From positions 1 to 17,540 of the forward strand of contig JAPOXI010000082.1 of assembly GCA_026707185.1 (NCBI GenBank): DNA of 17,540 bases, written 5' to 3'. The position numbers and the translations under genes were made by a program. The DNA comes from Chloroflexota bacterium (lineage in GTDB: Bacteria; Chloroflexota; UBA11872). Below the pieces are notes generated by a model that was given only the letters and a program-made list of their open reading frames with translations, searched no databases and was not told the DNA's origin. Below, one piece after another: positions 7,131 to 13,964 of this stretch (position 1 is the first letter of the stretch; the number at the start of each line of letters is the position of its first letter).

Positions 7131-7749
7131 GGAGCAGACTCGTAGCCCAGAGCACGGGTCGGCTGATGATACCGGCAGCGCCAGGGACGATTGCGAAGAT
7201 TAGGAATAGTGCGATCAGGAGGCCGGGACCATACCTTCGCAGGCTGTTCAGCCGGTCGGCGGTGTCGCGTGGCACAAGACCAACCAACACGCTGAAGCCA
7301 TCAAGTGGCGGCAGCGGAATCAGGTTGAACACGGCCAGGAAGAGATTGAGTTGAATGATTAGCACGACGGCGATGGTGACAATGTCGAGGCCAGATCCGG
7401 ACGCGAGCTGCCGAGCAAATGGCGTAAGCACCATGGCAAGAATGACGTTGGAGGCCGGCCCGGCGGCAGCCACCAACGCCATTCCACGCCGCGAGCCGAA
7501 TCTGAGCCGGTACGGATTCACCAGCACCGGTCGCCCCCAGCCGAACGAGGCGATCAGGATCATCACGGTCCCCAACAAGTCAAGGTGCTTGAGCGGGTTC
7601 AGCGTGACTCGACCCTGAAGTCGCGGCAGGTCGTCGCCCAACCAGGTTGCTACCAGCGCGTGGCTGGCCTCGTGCAGGCTGATGGCCACCACGAATGCAA
7701 TAGCAACGATGAGAAAGAGCTGTGGGTCTTGGGCCAGCCGAAGCAGCAT
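7120..7749 (-). CDS. Site-2 protease family (M50) membrane metallopeptidase
   Basis: The 209-residue integral membrane protein carries the zinc motif HEASH (H26, E27, H30) in a hydrophobic helix. Further on are the family GPASN (97-101) and NLIPLPPLDGF (142-152), with D150 as third metal ligand. At least four hydrophobic segments are visible, around 11-31, 92-112, 123-145 and 174-205. M50 proteases cut substrates within the membrane, for example anti-sigma factors. This short version has no PDZ domain, resembling the minimal S2P proteins often found beside scpA. ATG at 7749. It is first in the cluster with the HD gene, scpA and scpB. About 110 nt separate it from the upstream DUF62 gene and could hold a promoter, though I see no convincing one. 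Confidence 0.9.
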   Translation of the reverse strand: MLLRLAQDPQLFLIVAIAFVVAISLHEASHALVATWLGDDLPRLQGRVTLNPLKHLDLLGTVMILIASFGWGRPVLVNPYRLRFGSRRGMALVAAAGPASNVILAMVLTPFARQLASGSGLDIVTIAVVLIIQLNLFLAVFNLIPLPPLDGFSVLVGLVPRDTADRLNSLRRYGPGLLIALFLIFAIVPGAAGIISRPVLWATSLLLGG

Positions 7750-7859
7750 GCGGTCGTTCCAATCCGTGCTAGGCGAGCATTGCCGGCGGTGGTCGTTTCA
7801 GCGATGCGCGGCTGGCGGCCTGGACCTTCCGGATTGCTGGCGTACTGGGTGGTCTCGGC

Positions 7860-8627
7860 CTAGGCATCAGTCAGACAAACCGTGATGCGATCCCCAACGC
7901 GAGATCGCAGTGTCTGCGCCGCTGAACCGCTAGGTATCGCAATCTCCAGCAGATTCCAGCTTCCGATTAGCGCGACTGGTGCGCTCCCGGATCCGTACGT
8001 CGCCGCCAATGCCTTGATCCGAACATTGCCGACTCGAGCTTCCAGCATGTGCGAAGTGTGCAGGACCGCAGCCGGAACGTTCGTGATCAAATTGCCAAAG
8101 CTGTCCACGTGAATGATTTCGCCCCTGACGGTCGATCCGTCAAGGCGCGCGCATGGTCGGTCGGCTTGAATTGGATTCCGGACAGGCGAGCCTAGCTGGT
8201 CGGGGCGTTCATAGTTCGCCAGACGAGCGGCAATCGGCGCAAATATGTCGCGGGCGTGAAACGTGCGCGCCACACTGGATCGCCAGGTTTCGGGTCGGTC
8301 GATCGCCCAGCACCGCATCGAACCCGTGGCGGTGGTCAGCAAGCCGTTGTCGGGACCGACCAGCCACCGACCCGCGCGTCGCACGATGATCCCTCGGCGC
8401 TCGGTTCCAACACCGGGATCAACTACGGCCAGCAGCACGGAGCCGCGCGGCAGGAGGTCCAACGAGGCGTCGACGATGTGCGCGCCGAGATTGATGGCAT
8501 GCGGCGGTACGCCGTGCGTGAGAGTCACGACCTGGGCGTACGCCGCGGCCGCCACGACGGCGGCCACCTGGCCTGCATACGGATCGTCCGTCCCGAAATC
8601 CGTCAACAGCGCGACCAGCCGGCTCAT
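7860..8627 (-). CDS. S-adenosyl-L-methionine hydroxide adenosyltransferase (SAM hydrolase, DUF62)
   Basis: The 255-residue product belongs to the family that uses water or hydroxide to split SAM into adenosine and methionine, related to fluorinase and chlorinase. Motifs visible are LLTDFGTDDPYAGQV (8-21), VVDPGVGTERRGI (68-80), VGPDNGLLT (90-98), TFHARDIFAP (122-131) and VDSFGNLITN. The Asp-Arg-His set expected for hydroxide activation is kept as D70, R77 and H124. The usual FHGRD glycine is alanine here. The halogenases carry a distinctive loop that I do not see, so hydroxide transfer is the default call. Its ATG overlaps the stop of the S58 peptidase gene by 4 nt, so the two are co-transcribed. 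Confidence 0.92.
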   Translation of the reverse strand: MSRLVALLTDFGTDDPYAGQVAAVVAAAAYAQVVTLTHGVPPHAINLGAHIVDASLDLLPRGSVLLAVVDPGVGTERRGIIVRRAGRWLVGPDNGLLTTATGSMRCWAIDRPETWRSSVARTFHARDIFAPIAARLANYERPDQLGSPVRNPIQADRPCARLDGSTVRGEIIHVDSFGNLITNVPAAVLHTSHMLEARVGNVRIKALAATYGSGSAPVALIGSWNLLEIAIPSGSAAQTLRSRVGDRITVCLTDA

Positions 8628-9529
8628 CGCTGCGTCGCCGGCAACCCATAGGCGGGGCGCGCCGCGAGTGTCCCGTTCACGATCGCGGCGGCAAACGCCT
8701 CGGCCGCGGCATGTCCGAGCATTGTCAAATCAGCGTCCTTCGGACCATCGCCGACGGCCACGGCAAAGATGGTGTCGCCGTCGTGCATCCCATGCGCCGG
8801 TCGCACAGCCCGAGCCAGGCCGTCGTGCGCCATTTCGGCGACTTTGCGAATCTGCCAGCGCTCCAGGTCGGCGTTGACGGCAACAACGCCGATCGTCGTG
8901 TGCTGACCGAACTCCTGGTCCCACGCTTCGGAGCCACCGGCGAGGCGTTGCCCGGACGCCGGATCGTAAACCGCGCCGGCCGGATTGACGACGGCAATGG
9001 CGCCGGCAACGGCGCCACCGATCCGCACCACGGCGCTGCCCAGACCGCCTTTCGCCTGACCCGTGCCGGCGCCAATTGTTGCGCCCGTGCCCGCCCCCAC
9101 GTTTCCCTGAATAACAGGATGCACGGCGGCCGCGCGCAGGGCAGATTCGCCTGACGTGGCATCTGGGCGCACGGCAGAATCGCCAACCGCGAGGTCATAG
9201 ATCACCGCGGCCGGCACGATCGGTACCGGACCGGCCGGTGTCGGGAACCCGCGACCGTCCGCTTCCAGCCGCCGCAGCACGCCATCGGCGGCCGCCAGCC
9301 CGAAGGCGCTGCCCCCGGTTAGGACGATGGCGTCCACCCGTGCGACCAGCCCACCGGGGTTCAGGGCATCCGTTTCCCGCGTACCTGGTGCTGACCCTCG
9401 GACGTCCACGGCCGCCGGAACGGCCCGCTCGAACAGTACGACGGTACAGCCGGTGCCGGCGGCGGCGTGTGTCCAGTGGCCCACGCGAATCCCCGGAAGT
9501 TTGGTCAGTGTCGAATTCGCGTGCGGCAC
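8624..9529 (-). CDS. P1 family (S58) DmpA-like aminopeptidase / Ntn-type self-processing hydrolase
   Basis: The 301-residue protein matches the S58 family (DmpA, BapA and relatives), which cleave themselves into two chains and expose an N-terminal nucleophile. Family blocks are GIRVGHWTH near the N-terminus, DAIVLTGGSAFGLAAADGV (66-84), GNVGAGTGATIG (142-153), QAKGGLGSAV and HGMHDGDTIFAVAVGDG (246-262). TTIGVVAVNADL (211-222) aligns with the DmpA stretch that starts at the nucleophile Ser250, so T211 (or T212) is the probable nucleophile; this is inference. The start is GTG at 9529, as no ATG precedes the core. No signal peptide is visible, so it is probably cytoplasmic. The natural substrate is unknown. 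Confidence 0.88.
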   Translation of the reverse strand: MPHANSTLTKLPGIRVGHWTHAAAGTGCTVVLFERAVPAAVDVRGSAPGTRETDALNPGGLVARVDAIVLTGGSAFGLAAADGVLRRLEADGRGFPTPAGPVPIVPAAVIYDLAVGDSAVRPDATSGESALRAAAVHPVIQGNVGAGTGATIGAGTGQAKGGLGSAVVRIGGAVAGAIAVVNPAGAVYDPASGQRLAGGSEAWDQEFGQHTTIGVVAVNADLERWQIRKVAEMAHDGLARAVRPAHGMHDGDTIFAVAVGDGPKDADLTMLGHAAAEAFAAAIVNGTLAARPAYGLPATQR

Positions 9530-9591
9530 GCGTCAGCCCGGTCAGATCGGCAAAGTGGACCGATTGTCACAGACCTTGAGAATCCGCTGCA

Positions 9592-9597
9592 TAGAAT
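9592..9597 (+). promoter_or_regulatory. Candidate -10 box (TAGAAT) just upstream of a lipoprotein ATG
   Basis: TAGAAT fits the TANNNT -10 pattern and lies 5 nt upstream of the ATG at 9603. At that spacing transcription would begin at or very near the start codon, giving a leaderless mRNA. No good -35 box is found 16-18 nt upstream; TTGTCA at 9564-9569 is 22 nt away. The box sits in the 73-nt divergent gap between the S58 gene and the lipoprotein gene. This is a pattern match only. Confidence 0.3.
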
Positions 9598-9602
9598 CGC
9601 AC

Positions 9603-10883
9603 ATGGTGTCAGGACTCTCTCGACGTACATTCCTTGCGGCGGCGGCAATGGCGGCCGCCGCCTGCGGAAATACCGCGGGCCCAGACGACTTGCCCCAGAC
9701 ATTGGCGGTCGCAGCGTCGGTCGACGAAATCGAGAGCGCCGTCGCACCTTCGGAAGTCGCCGCTCAAAAGCAACGCGCAAGCCTCTTGGCCGACACAACC
9801 AACCTGGCACGACTGGACGCCAGCGAGTCGCTGCGAACATCCAACCTTGGCGATGCGCTCGTGCAGGCGATCGACGCTATCGGGCTCGATGCCGAACGCC
9901 GGTCGTTTCTGGCAGTCAGCCGTGAGCTGCCCTCGGTGAGCGTGCGCGTGAACGGCGAATTCGTTCTGGCGGTCGGCATGATTTATTCGGCCATTGGCGT
10001 CGTCGAAGGCCCGTTGCGACGCGCTGAGATCGACGACGACGGAACATTGAACGGATCCGGCTTCGGCGGAGCCGTCGTGCTCGTAGCGCGCGGGGTCACG
10101 CCCTTTCGGGAGATTGGCCGACTGCTCGAAGGCGCCGGCGCCGCCGCGATCATCATCCAGAACAACCGACCCGGGCTCCTCTACGGAACACTCAGTCGGC
10201 CGTCAGGCATTCCTGTTGTGGCCGTGACCCAGGAGACTGGCGATGATTTGGCCGAGCAACTCGAGGGATCCAATGCTCTCGCCAAGGTCGATGTTTCGGC
10301 GCCGCCTCGCTCATATCAGGGGGCCAATGTAATCGGCCACCGTGCGGGACCGCTTCGTCGCCAGATCATCGTCACAACGCCTGCCGACGCGCCGCACGCC
10401 GACGACCTCAGCGGTGGCAACGCCGATGGGCTCGCGCTGCTGCTCGCTCTGGCGCGCCATGCCGACGCGCTACAGCCACGGCACTCCATCAGCTTCATTG
10501 CCTTCGACGCTACCCATCGCGGCTATGTCGGCAGCCGCTGGTATCTGGCACATCTGACGGAAGACCAACGTAACTCTATTGACGCTGTCATTGCCTTTGA
10601 CAGGCCTGGCCGGGCCCATCCATTGCAAATCGGGTCATCCCCTAGCCTGGTAACGCCCATCGACCTGCGGCTTCAGGCTGATGGGCAAGACCTCCAGGTG
10701 ACGCCAGGTTTCGGGGTTGGGCGCGGCGACCATGACACGTTTGCAGCCCATGGCGTCCCATTCGTATTTCTTGCTCGCGCTGGCGAGGGCGAAATATCGG
10801 CGGATCGGCTCTTGAAAGCCTTTCAGGTAGCCGCGGCCACGCTTGAAGTGCTGGACGGCTTGAACCCAGCCACGACGAACTAG
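9603..10883 (+). CDS. Tat-type lipoprotein with PA domain and degenerate M28 peptidase-like domain
   Basis: The 426-residue product starts MVSGLSRRTFLAAAAMAAAAC: a twin-arginine signal (SRRTFLA) ending in a lipobox-like AAAC, with C21 the likely lipidated residue. It is therefore probably exported folded and anchored outside the membrane. A PA-type domain spans roughly 150-230 (GGAVVLVARG, GAAAIIIQNN, SGIPVVAVTQETGDDL). The C-terminal part (about 255-415) follows the M28 zinc aminopeptidase layout: GGNADGLALLLALARH, ISFIAFDATHRGYVGSRWYL, AFDRPG, GDHDTFAAHGVPFVFL. The usual catalytic Glu-Glu is Thr-His (304-305), and the HxD and DN ligand motifs are not intact. D333 and H377 remain. A loss of peptidase activity is likely. 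The frame is open upstream to 9327, but that is antisense to the S58 gene, so 9603 is the start. Confidence 0.85.
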   Translation: MVSGLSRRTFLAAAAMAAAACGNTAGPDDLPQTLAVAASVDEIESAVAPSEVAAQKQRASLLADTTNLARLDASESLRTSNLGDALVQAIDAIGLDAERRSFLAVSRELPSVSVRVNGEFVLAVGMIYSAIGVVEGPLRRAEIDDDGTLNGSGFGGAVVLVARGVTPFREIGRLLEGAGAAAIIIQNNRPGLLYGTLSRPSGIPVVAVTQETGDDLAEQLEGSNALAKVDVSAPPRSYQGANVIGHRAGPLRRQIIVTTPADAPHADDLSGGNADGLALLLALARHADALQPRHSISFIAFDATHRGYVGSRWYLAHLTEDQRNSIDAVIAFDRPGRAHPLQIGSSPSLVTPIDLRLQADGQDLQVTPGFGVGRGDHDTFAAHGVPFVFLARAGEGEISADRLLKAFQVAAATLEVLDGLNPATTN

Positions 10884-10920
10884 GCTCGCCCACGCTTCAG
10901 CTGGGCTGGGCGGCGAGGCC
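10883..10920. terminator. Candidate bidirectional hairpin between convergent genes
   Basis: GGCTCGCC (10883-10890) can pair with GGCGAGGCC (10912-10920) with one bulged G. An alternative register pairs CGCCCA (10887-10892) with TGGGCG (10907-10912). It lies in the 60-nt gap where the lipoprotein gene (+) and mazG (-) converge. No T-tract follows on either strand, so the terminator role rests on position and stem strength only. Confidence 0.35.
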
Positions 10921-10943
10921 TCGGGCCGGTGGATGGCCTAGCG

Positions 10944-12155
10944 TCAACCCTCGTCGTCTTGCAGGCGATCGTTGAGGCGAGCATTTGCGTCCCGCAGCGC
11001 CATGTCCAGGTCAACGTCCTGTGTATCGGCCCGGGCGGCTACCCAGAGCAGCGCGTCGCCCAGGGCTTCCGGGTCGTCCCCCGTCGTCAGCGCCGTCACG
11101 GTCGCCACCTGCCGGTCCGCCTCGTCCAGAGGCTGGCCGGCGCGACGCAGAGCGCGCACGGCCGCACCAGCGAATGTAAGGCTGGGCAGCGAGTTCGGTA
11201 GGCCGTCCAGCGGGCCACGTTCGCCACCGTGCTCGGCCGCTTTGATCTGCGCCCACGAATGGCGTAGGTCTTCCATGTCCTCCGTTTGTGCGTCGCCGAA
11301 GACGTGCGGATGCCTTCGAATCATCTTTGCGCTGATGGCCGCAACCACGTCCGGCCAGGCAAACCCGCCACGCTGCCGGGCAATCTCCGCGTGCAGCACC
11401 AGGTTCAGCAGCACGTCGCCAAACTCGTCGGCCATTGCCCGATCGTCGTTGCGGTCGATCGCGCTCAGCGCCTCGTACGCCTCCTCCACAAGGTAGGGGC
11501 GCAGCGTTCGGTGCGTCTGCTGCTTGTCCCACGGACAGCCGTTGGGCCCGCGGAGCTCGGCCACGACGTCGCGCAAGGTGTTGGTGTCGCGCAGCCTGGA
11601 TTCCTCCGTGGGCAAAGCGCGCAGCGACATCGGGAAAGTCTGGGAGTTTCCCGGGACATCGGCTTGCCACCGCGAACAGGACCAGGGCTTGAACTCGATA
11701 ACCGCGTCTGTTCCGTAGGTCGAACGCAGCCAGTTGCGCCAGGCCGTTCGTTGGCAATTGTCCGCAATGCCCCGTACCAGGGACTGCATGCCTGGTGCGG
11801 GCCGCCACGTCCCGTCGGCCGGGCCCATCACCGTGGGGCCGTCGGTGGCGGGGGCGGACGCTGGACCTATGGTCAGGCGGAAGATCCCGCGACTGGCCAA
11901 CTCCTGGAGCACTGCAACGCCTGGATCGTCGTCCGGACCGTGTCCCGGTGCCAGGTAGAGCGTGCGAGGGGCTTCGAGATTCTGGAGCGTGCGTGTCCAG
12001 GCTTCGACCTCCGGCGGTGCCGGTAGCGGCGCCGCCTGCCGGGCGGCGGCGATGGACGCCCACGAGACGACGGTCTCGCTGGACGCCGCGGCCGCGGCGT
12101 TGACCTGCTCAGGAACACCTGCGCCGACGAATGCCACGCGAACCTGGAACGTCAT
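10944..12155 (-). CDS. mazG: MazG nucleotide pyrophosphohydrolase with divergent methylase-like N-terminal half (YabN-like)
   Basis: Residues about 190-290 form a clear MazG domain: LRDVVAELRGPNGCPWDKQQTH, the metal motif EEAYE (E224, E225, E228) and EFGD (E244, D247), then MIRRHPHVFGD. It should hydrolyse nucleoside triphosphates to monophosphate and pyrophosphate, probably house-cleaning. The C-terminal 100 residues (LDGLPNSLPSL to ANARLNDRL) resemble the second MazG repeat, but its EExxE is gone. The first about 185 residues are poorly conserved. VAFVGAG (7-13) and LYLAPGHGPDDDPGVAVLQEL (66-86) echo the tetrapyrrole methylase domain of YabN fusions (YAVPGHP), so I infer a degraded methylase. 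ATG at 12155 lacks a good ribosome-binding site; an internal start such as M176 would leave MazG alone. Confidence 0.85.
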   Translation of the reverse strand: MTFQVRVAFVGAGVPEQVNAAAAASSETVVSWASIAAARQAAPLPAPPEVEAWTRTLQNLEAPRTLYLAPGHGPDDDPGVAVLQELASRGIFRLTIGPASAPATDGPTVMGPADGTWRPAPGMQSLVRGIADNCQRTAWRNWLRSTYGTDAVIEFKPWSCSRWQADVPGNSQTFPMSLRALPTEESRLRDTNTLRDVVAELRGPNGCPWDKQQTHRTLRPYLVEEAYEALSAIDRNDDRAMADEFGDVLLNLVLHAEIARQRGGFAWPDVVAAISAKMIRRHPHVFGDAQTEDMEDLRHSWAQIKAAEHGGERGPLDGLPNSLPSLTFAGAAVRALRRAGQPLDEADRQVATVTALTTGDDPEALGDALLWVAARADTQDVDLDMALRDANARLNDRLQDDEG

Positions 12156-12196
12156 CGATTGAGGGGGGATCCGTCCGTTGTCGCGTTGCGCTGCGA

Positions 12197-12203
12197 TATT
12201 CTA
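12197..12203. promoter_or_regulatory. Overlapping divergent -10 boxes between mazG and gcvH
   Basis: TATTCTA reads TATTCT on the + strand (toward gcvH) and TAGAATA, containing TAGAAT, on the - strand (toward mazG). Both fit TANNNT. The + box would give a leader of about 30 nt before the gcvH ATG. No convincing -35 is present on either side. It lies in an 83-nt divergent gap, where promoters for both genes are expected. Confidence 0.35.
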
Positions 12204-12238
12204 GACAGCGACACCGAATGCTTGGCCCCGGTGAGTTC

Positions 12239-12625
12239 ATGTACCCAGACGACCTTGGCTACACGCGCGAACACGAGTGGGTTCGCGACGAAGGCGACCA
12301 CTTGCTCGTTGGCATTACGGCCTATGCGCAGGAAGAGCTCGGGGATGTCGTGTACGTCGAACTCCCGACGCCGGGCGAGAGTTTCGCCGCGGGCGACGAG
12401 TTTGGAACCGTCGAGTCCGTCAAGGCTGTTTCGCCGCTCTATGTCCCGATGTCAGGCGAAATCCTCGAAGTCAACGAGGATCTTGAGGCGCAGCCCGAAC
12501 TAATCAACGAAGACCCGTACGCCGCTGGCTGGATGATCCGGTTGGCCGCGAGCGACCCGAGCGAGCGTGACACGCTGCTCGACGCCCACGCGTACGAACA
12601 GCTCGTGAATGAGCTACGCGCCTAA
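12239..12625 (+). CDS. gcvH: Glycine cleavage system H protein
   Basis: The 128-residue lipoyl carrier shuttles the aminomethyl group from glycine decarboxylase (P) to the T protein. It begins MYPDDLGYTREHEWVR and contains GITAYAQEELGDVVYVELP. The lipoylation site is K62 in TVESVKAVSPLY. It continues GEILEVNEDLEAQPELINEDPYAAGWMIRL, all standard. The ATG at 12239 is preceded by GGTGAG at good spacing. An in-frame ATG at 12218 would add 7 residues. First gene of gcvH-gcvPA-gcvPB; its end overlaps gcvPA by 17 nt. Confidence 0.96.
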   Translation: MYPDDLGYTREHEWVRDEGDHLLVGITAYAQEELGDVVYVELPTPGESFAAGDEFGTVESVKAVSPLYVPMSGEILEVNEDLEAQPELINEDPYAAGWMIRLAASDPSERDTLLDAHAYEQLVNELRA

Positions 12626-13964
12626 TACCGACGCCGATCGGGCCGCGATGCTGCGGACGGTTGGTGTCGAATCCATCGATGACCTTTTCGTAGACATTCC
12701 GGTCCAGCACCGCGACCCTACGCTGGACCTGCCCCCGGCACTCCCGGAAACCGATGTCATTCGCCATCTCGCCGAGCTTGGCGCACGTAATGCGACGTCC
12801 AGTGATCTTCCGTCGTTTCTCGGCGCCGGCTTCTACCGTCATTTCGTGCCTGCGCTGGTCGACCAGCAGCTTCTTCGTTCGGAGTGGTACACGGCCTACA
12901 CGCCGTACCAGCCGGAAATGGCGCAGGGCACGTTGCAGGCCATGTACGAGTTTCAGTCGCTGGTCTGTGACCTCACGGGCATGGATGTGTCGAATGCCTC
13001 GTTGTATGACGGCGCCTCGGCGCTGGCCGAGGCTGTGCTCTTGTGCCGCGGCGTCACCCGCCGTCCGCGCGTAGTCGTTGCCGACACCGTCCATCCGGCC
13101 TACCGAGAGGTCGCCGCAACGTATGTGAGCGCGCTCAACGTCGAGTTCAACGTCGTACCGGCCGCTCGTCGACACGGACGCAGCGTTCGGCCGGACGTTC
13201 AGCCGTTGGCCGAAGCCATCGACGATCAGACCAGCTGCGTCGTGGTCCAGCGCCCGGACTTTCTGGGCATGGTGGCCGATCTCGATCCGGTCATTCAGAC
13301 CGCTCGCCGCCACGGCGCTCGAGTCGTGGTAGTTGTTGGGGATCCGGTTTCGCTTGGTTTGCTGGTTCCGCCGGGTGATCTTGGCGCGGACGTTGTCGTC
13401 GGCGAACTGCGCTCCCTGGCGGGTCCGCCTGCCTACGGGGGACCGGGCGCCGGCATGTTTGCCGTCAGATCACCGTTGATCCGCCGCGTTCCAGGTCGAA
13501 TCGCCGGGCGCACCACGGACCTGGACGGGAAGAACGCATTTGTCCTGACGCTGCAGACCCGCGAACAACACATCCGTCGCGAGCGCGCCACGTCGAACAT
13601 CACTACCAATCAAGCCCTGGTAACGCTCGGCGCAACGATTTCGCTGAGCGCCCTGGGCCGTCGGGGCCTGCGCGAAATCGCCGAACAGTCGCTCAGCGCT
13701 GCCCATCGCACGGCCGAAGCTCTGGCCGCTGCGGGGGCTGTGATTGCCACTGACGCTCCCTACGTCAACGAGTTTGCGGTGCACGCGCCTGAGGGCGCCT
13801 CGGCCCGGCTCGACCGCCTCCGCCGCGACGGCAACGTGCTCGCCGGCATCGATCTCGGTTGTGTGTCGCCCGAGTTCGACGACCTGATTCTCGTTGCCGC
13901 CACTGAACTCACGACCGCCAGCGATGTCGAAGCGCTGGCCGCGGCCTGGGCAGGGACCAAGTGA
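12609..13964 (+). CDS. gcvPA: Glycine dehydrogenase (decarboxylating) subunit 1
   Basis: The 451-residue subunit is the N-terminal half of the two-subunit P protein, which decarboxylates glycine with PLP and passes the aminomethyl group to GcvH. Family landmarks are MLRTVGVESIDDLFVDIP (14-31), SFLGAGFYRHFVPALVDQQLLRSEWYTAYTPYQPEMAQGTLQAMYEFQSLVCDLTGMDVSNASLYDG (the most conserved block), then GPPAYGGPGAGMFAVR and GRIAGRTTDLDG. The length is typical. This subunit lacks the PLP lysine, which is in gcvPB. It starts inside gcvH and its TGA overlaps the gcvPB GTG by 4 nt. Confidence 0.96.
   Translation: MSYAPNTDADRAAMLRTVGVESIDDLFVDIPVQHRDPTLDLPPALPETDVIRHLAELGARNATSSDLPSFLGAGFYRHFVPALVDQQLLRSEWYTAYTPYQPEMAQGTLQAMYEFQSLVCDLTGMDVSNASLYDGASALAEAVLLCRGVTRRPRVVVADTVHPAYREVAATYVSALNVEFNVVPAARRHGRSVRPDVQPLAEAIDDQTSCVVVQRPDFLGMVADLDPVIQTARRHGARVVVVVGDPVSLGLLVPPGDLGADVVVGELRSLAGPPAYGGPGAGMFAVRSPLIRRVPGRIAGRTTDLDGKNAFVLTLQTREQHIRRERATSNITTNQALVTLGATISLSALGRRGLREIAEQSLSAAHRTAEALAAAGAVIATDAPYVNEFAVHAPEGASARLDRLRRDGNVLAGIDLGCVSPEFDDLILVAATELTTASDVEALAAAWAGTK

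Noticed and set aside
7750..7859. Small gene or promoter in the 110-nt gap upstream of the M50 protease
   Set aside because: Short open frames here cross into neighbours without motifs, and no -35/-10 pair was convincing on the minus strand.
9327..9602. In-frame N-terminal extension of the lipoprotein gene
   Set aside because: It is antisense to the S58 gene. The Tat signal begins exactly at the ATG at 9603.
11286..12026. Plus-strand open frame of 246 codons across mazG
   Set aside because: Antisense to mazG with no recognisable domain; long shadow frames are common at this GC content.
12156..12238. Glycine riboswitch upstream of gcvH
   Set aside because: The gap is only 83 nt and contains no recognisable glycine aptamer core.
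12504..13313. Minus-strand open frame of 269 codons over gcvH/gcvPA
   Set aside because: Antisense shadow of the conserved gcvPA gene; His/Arg-rich product without motifs.
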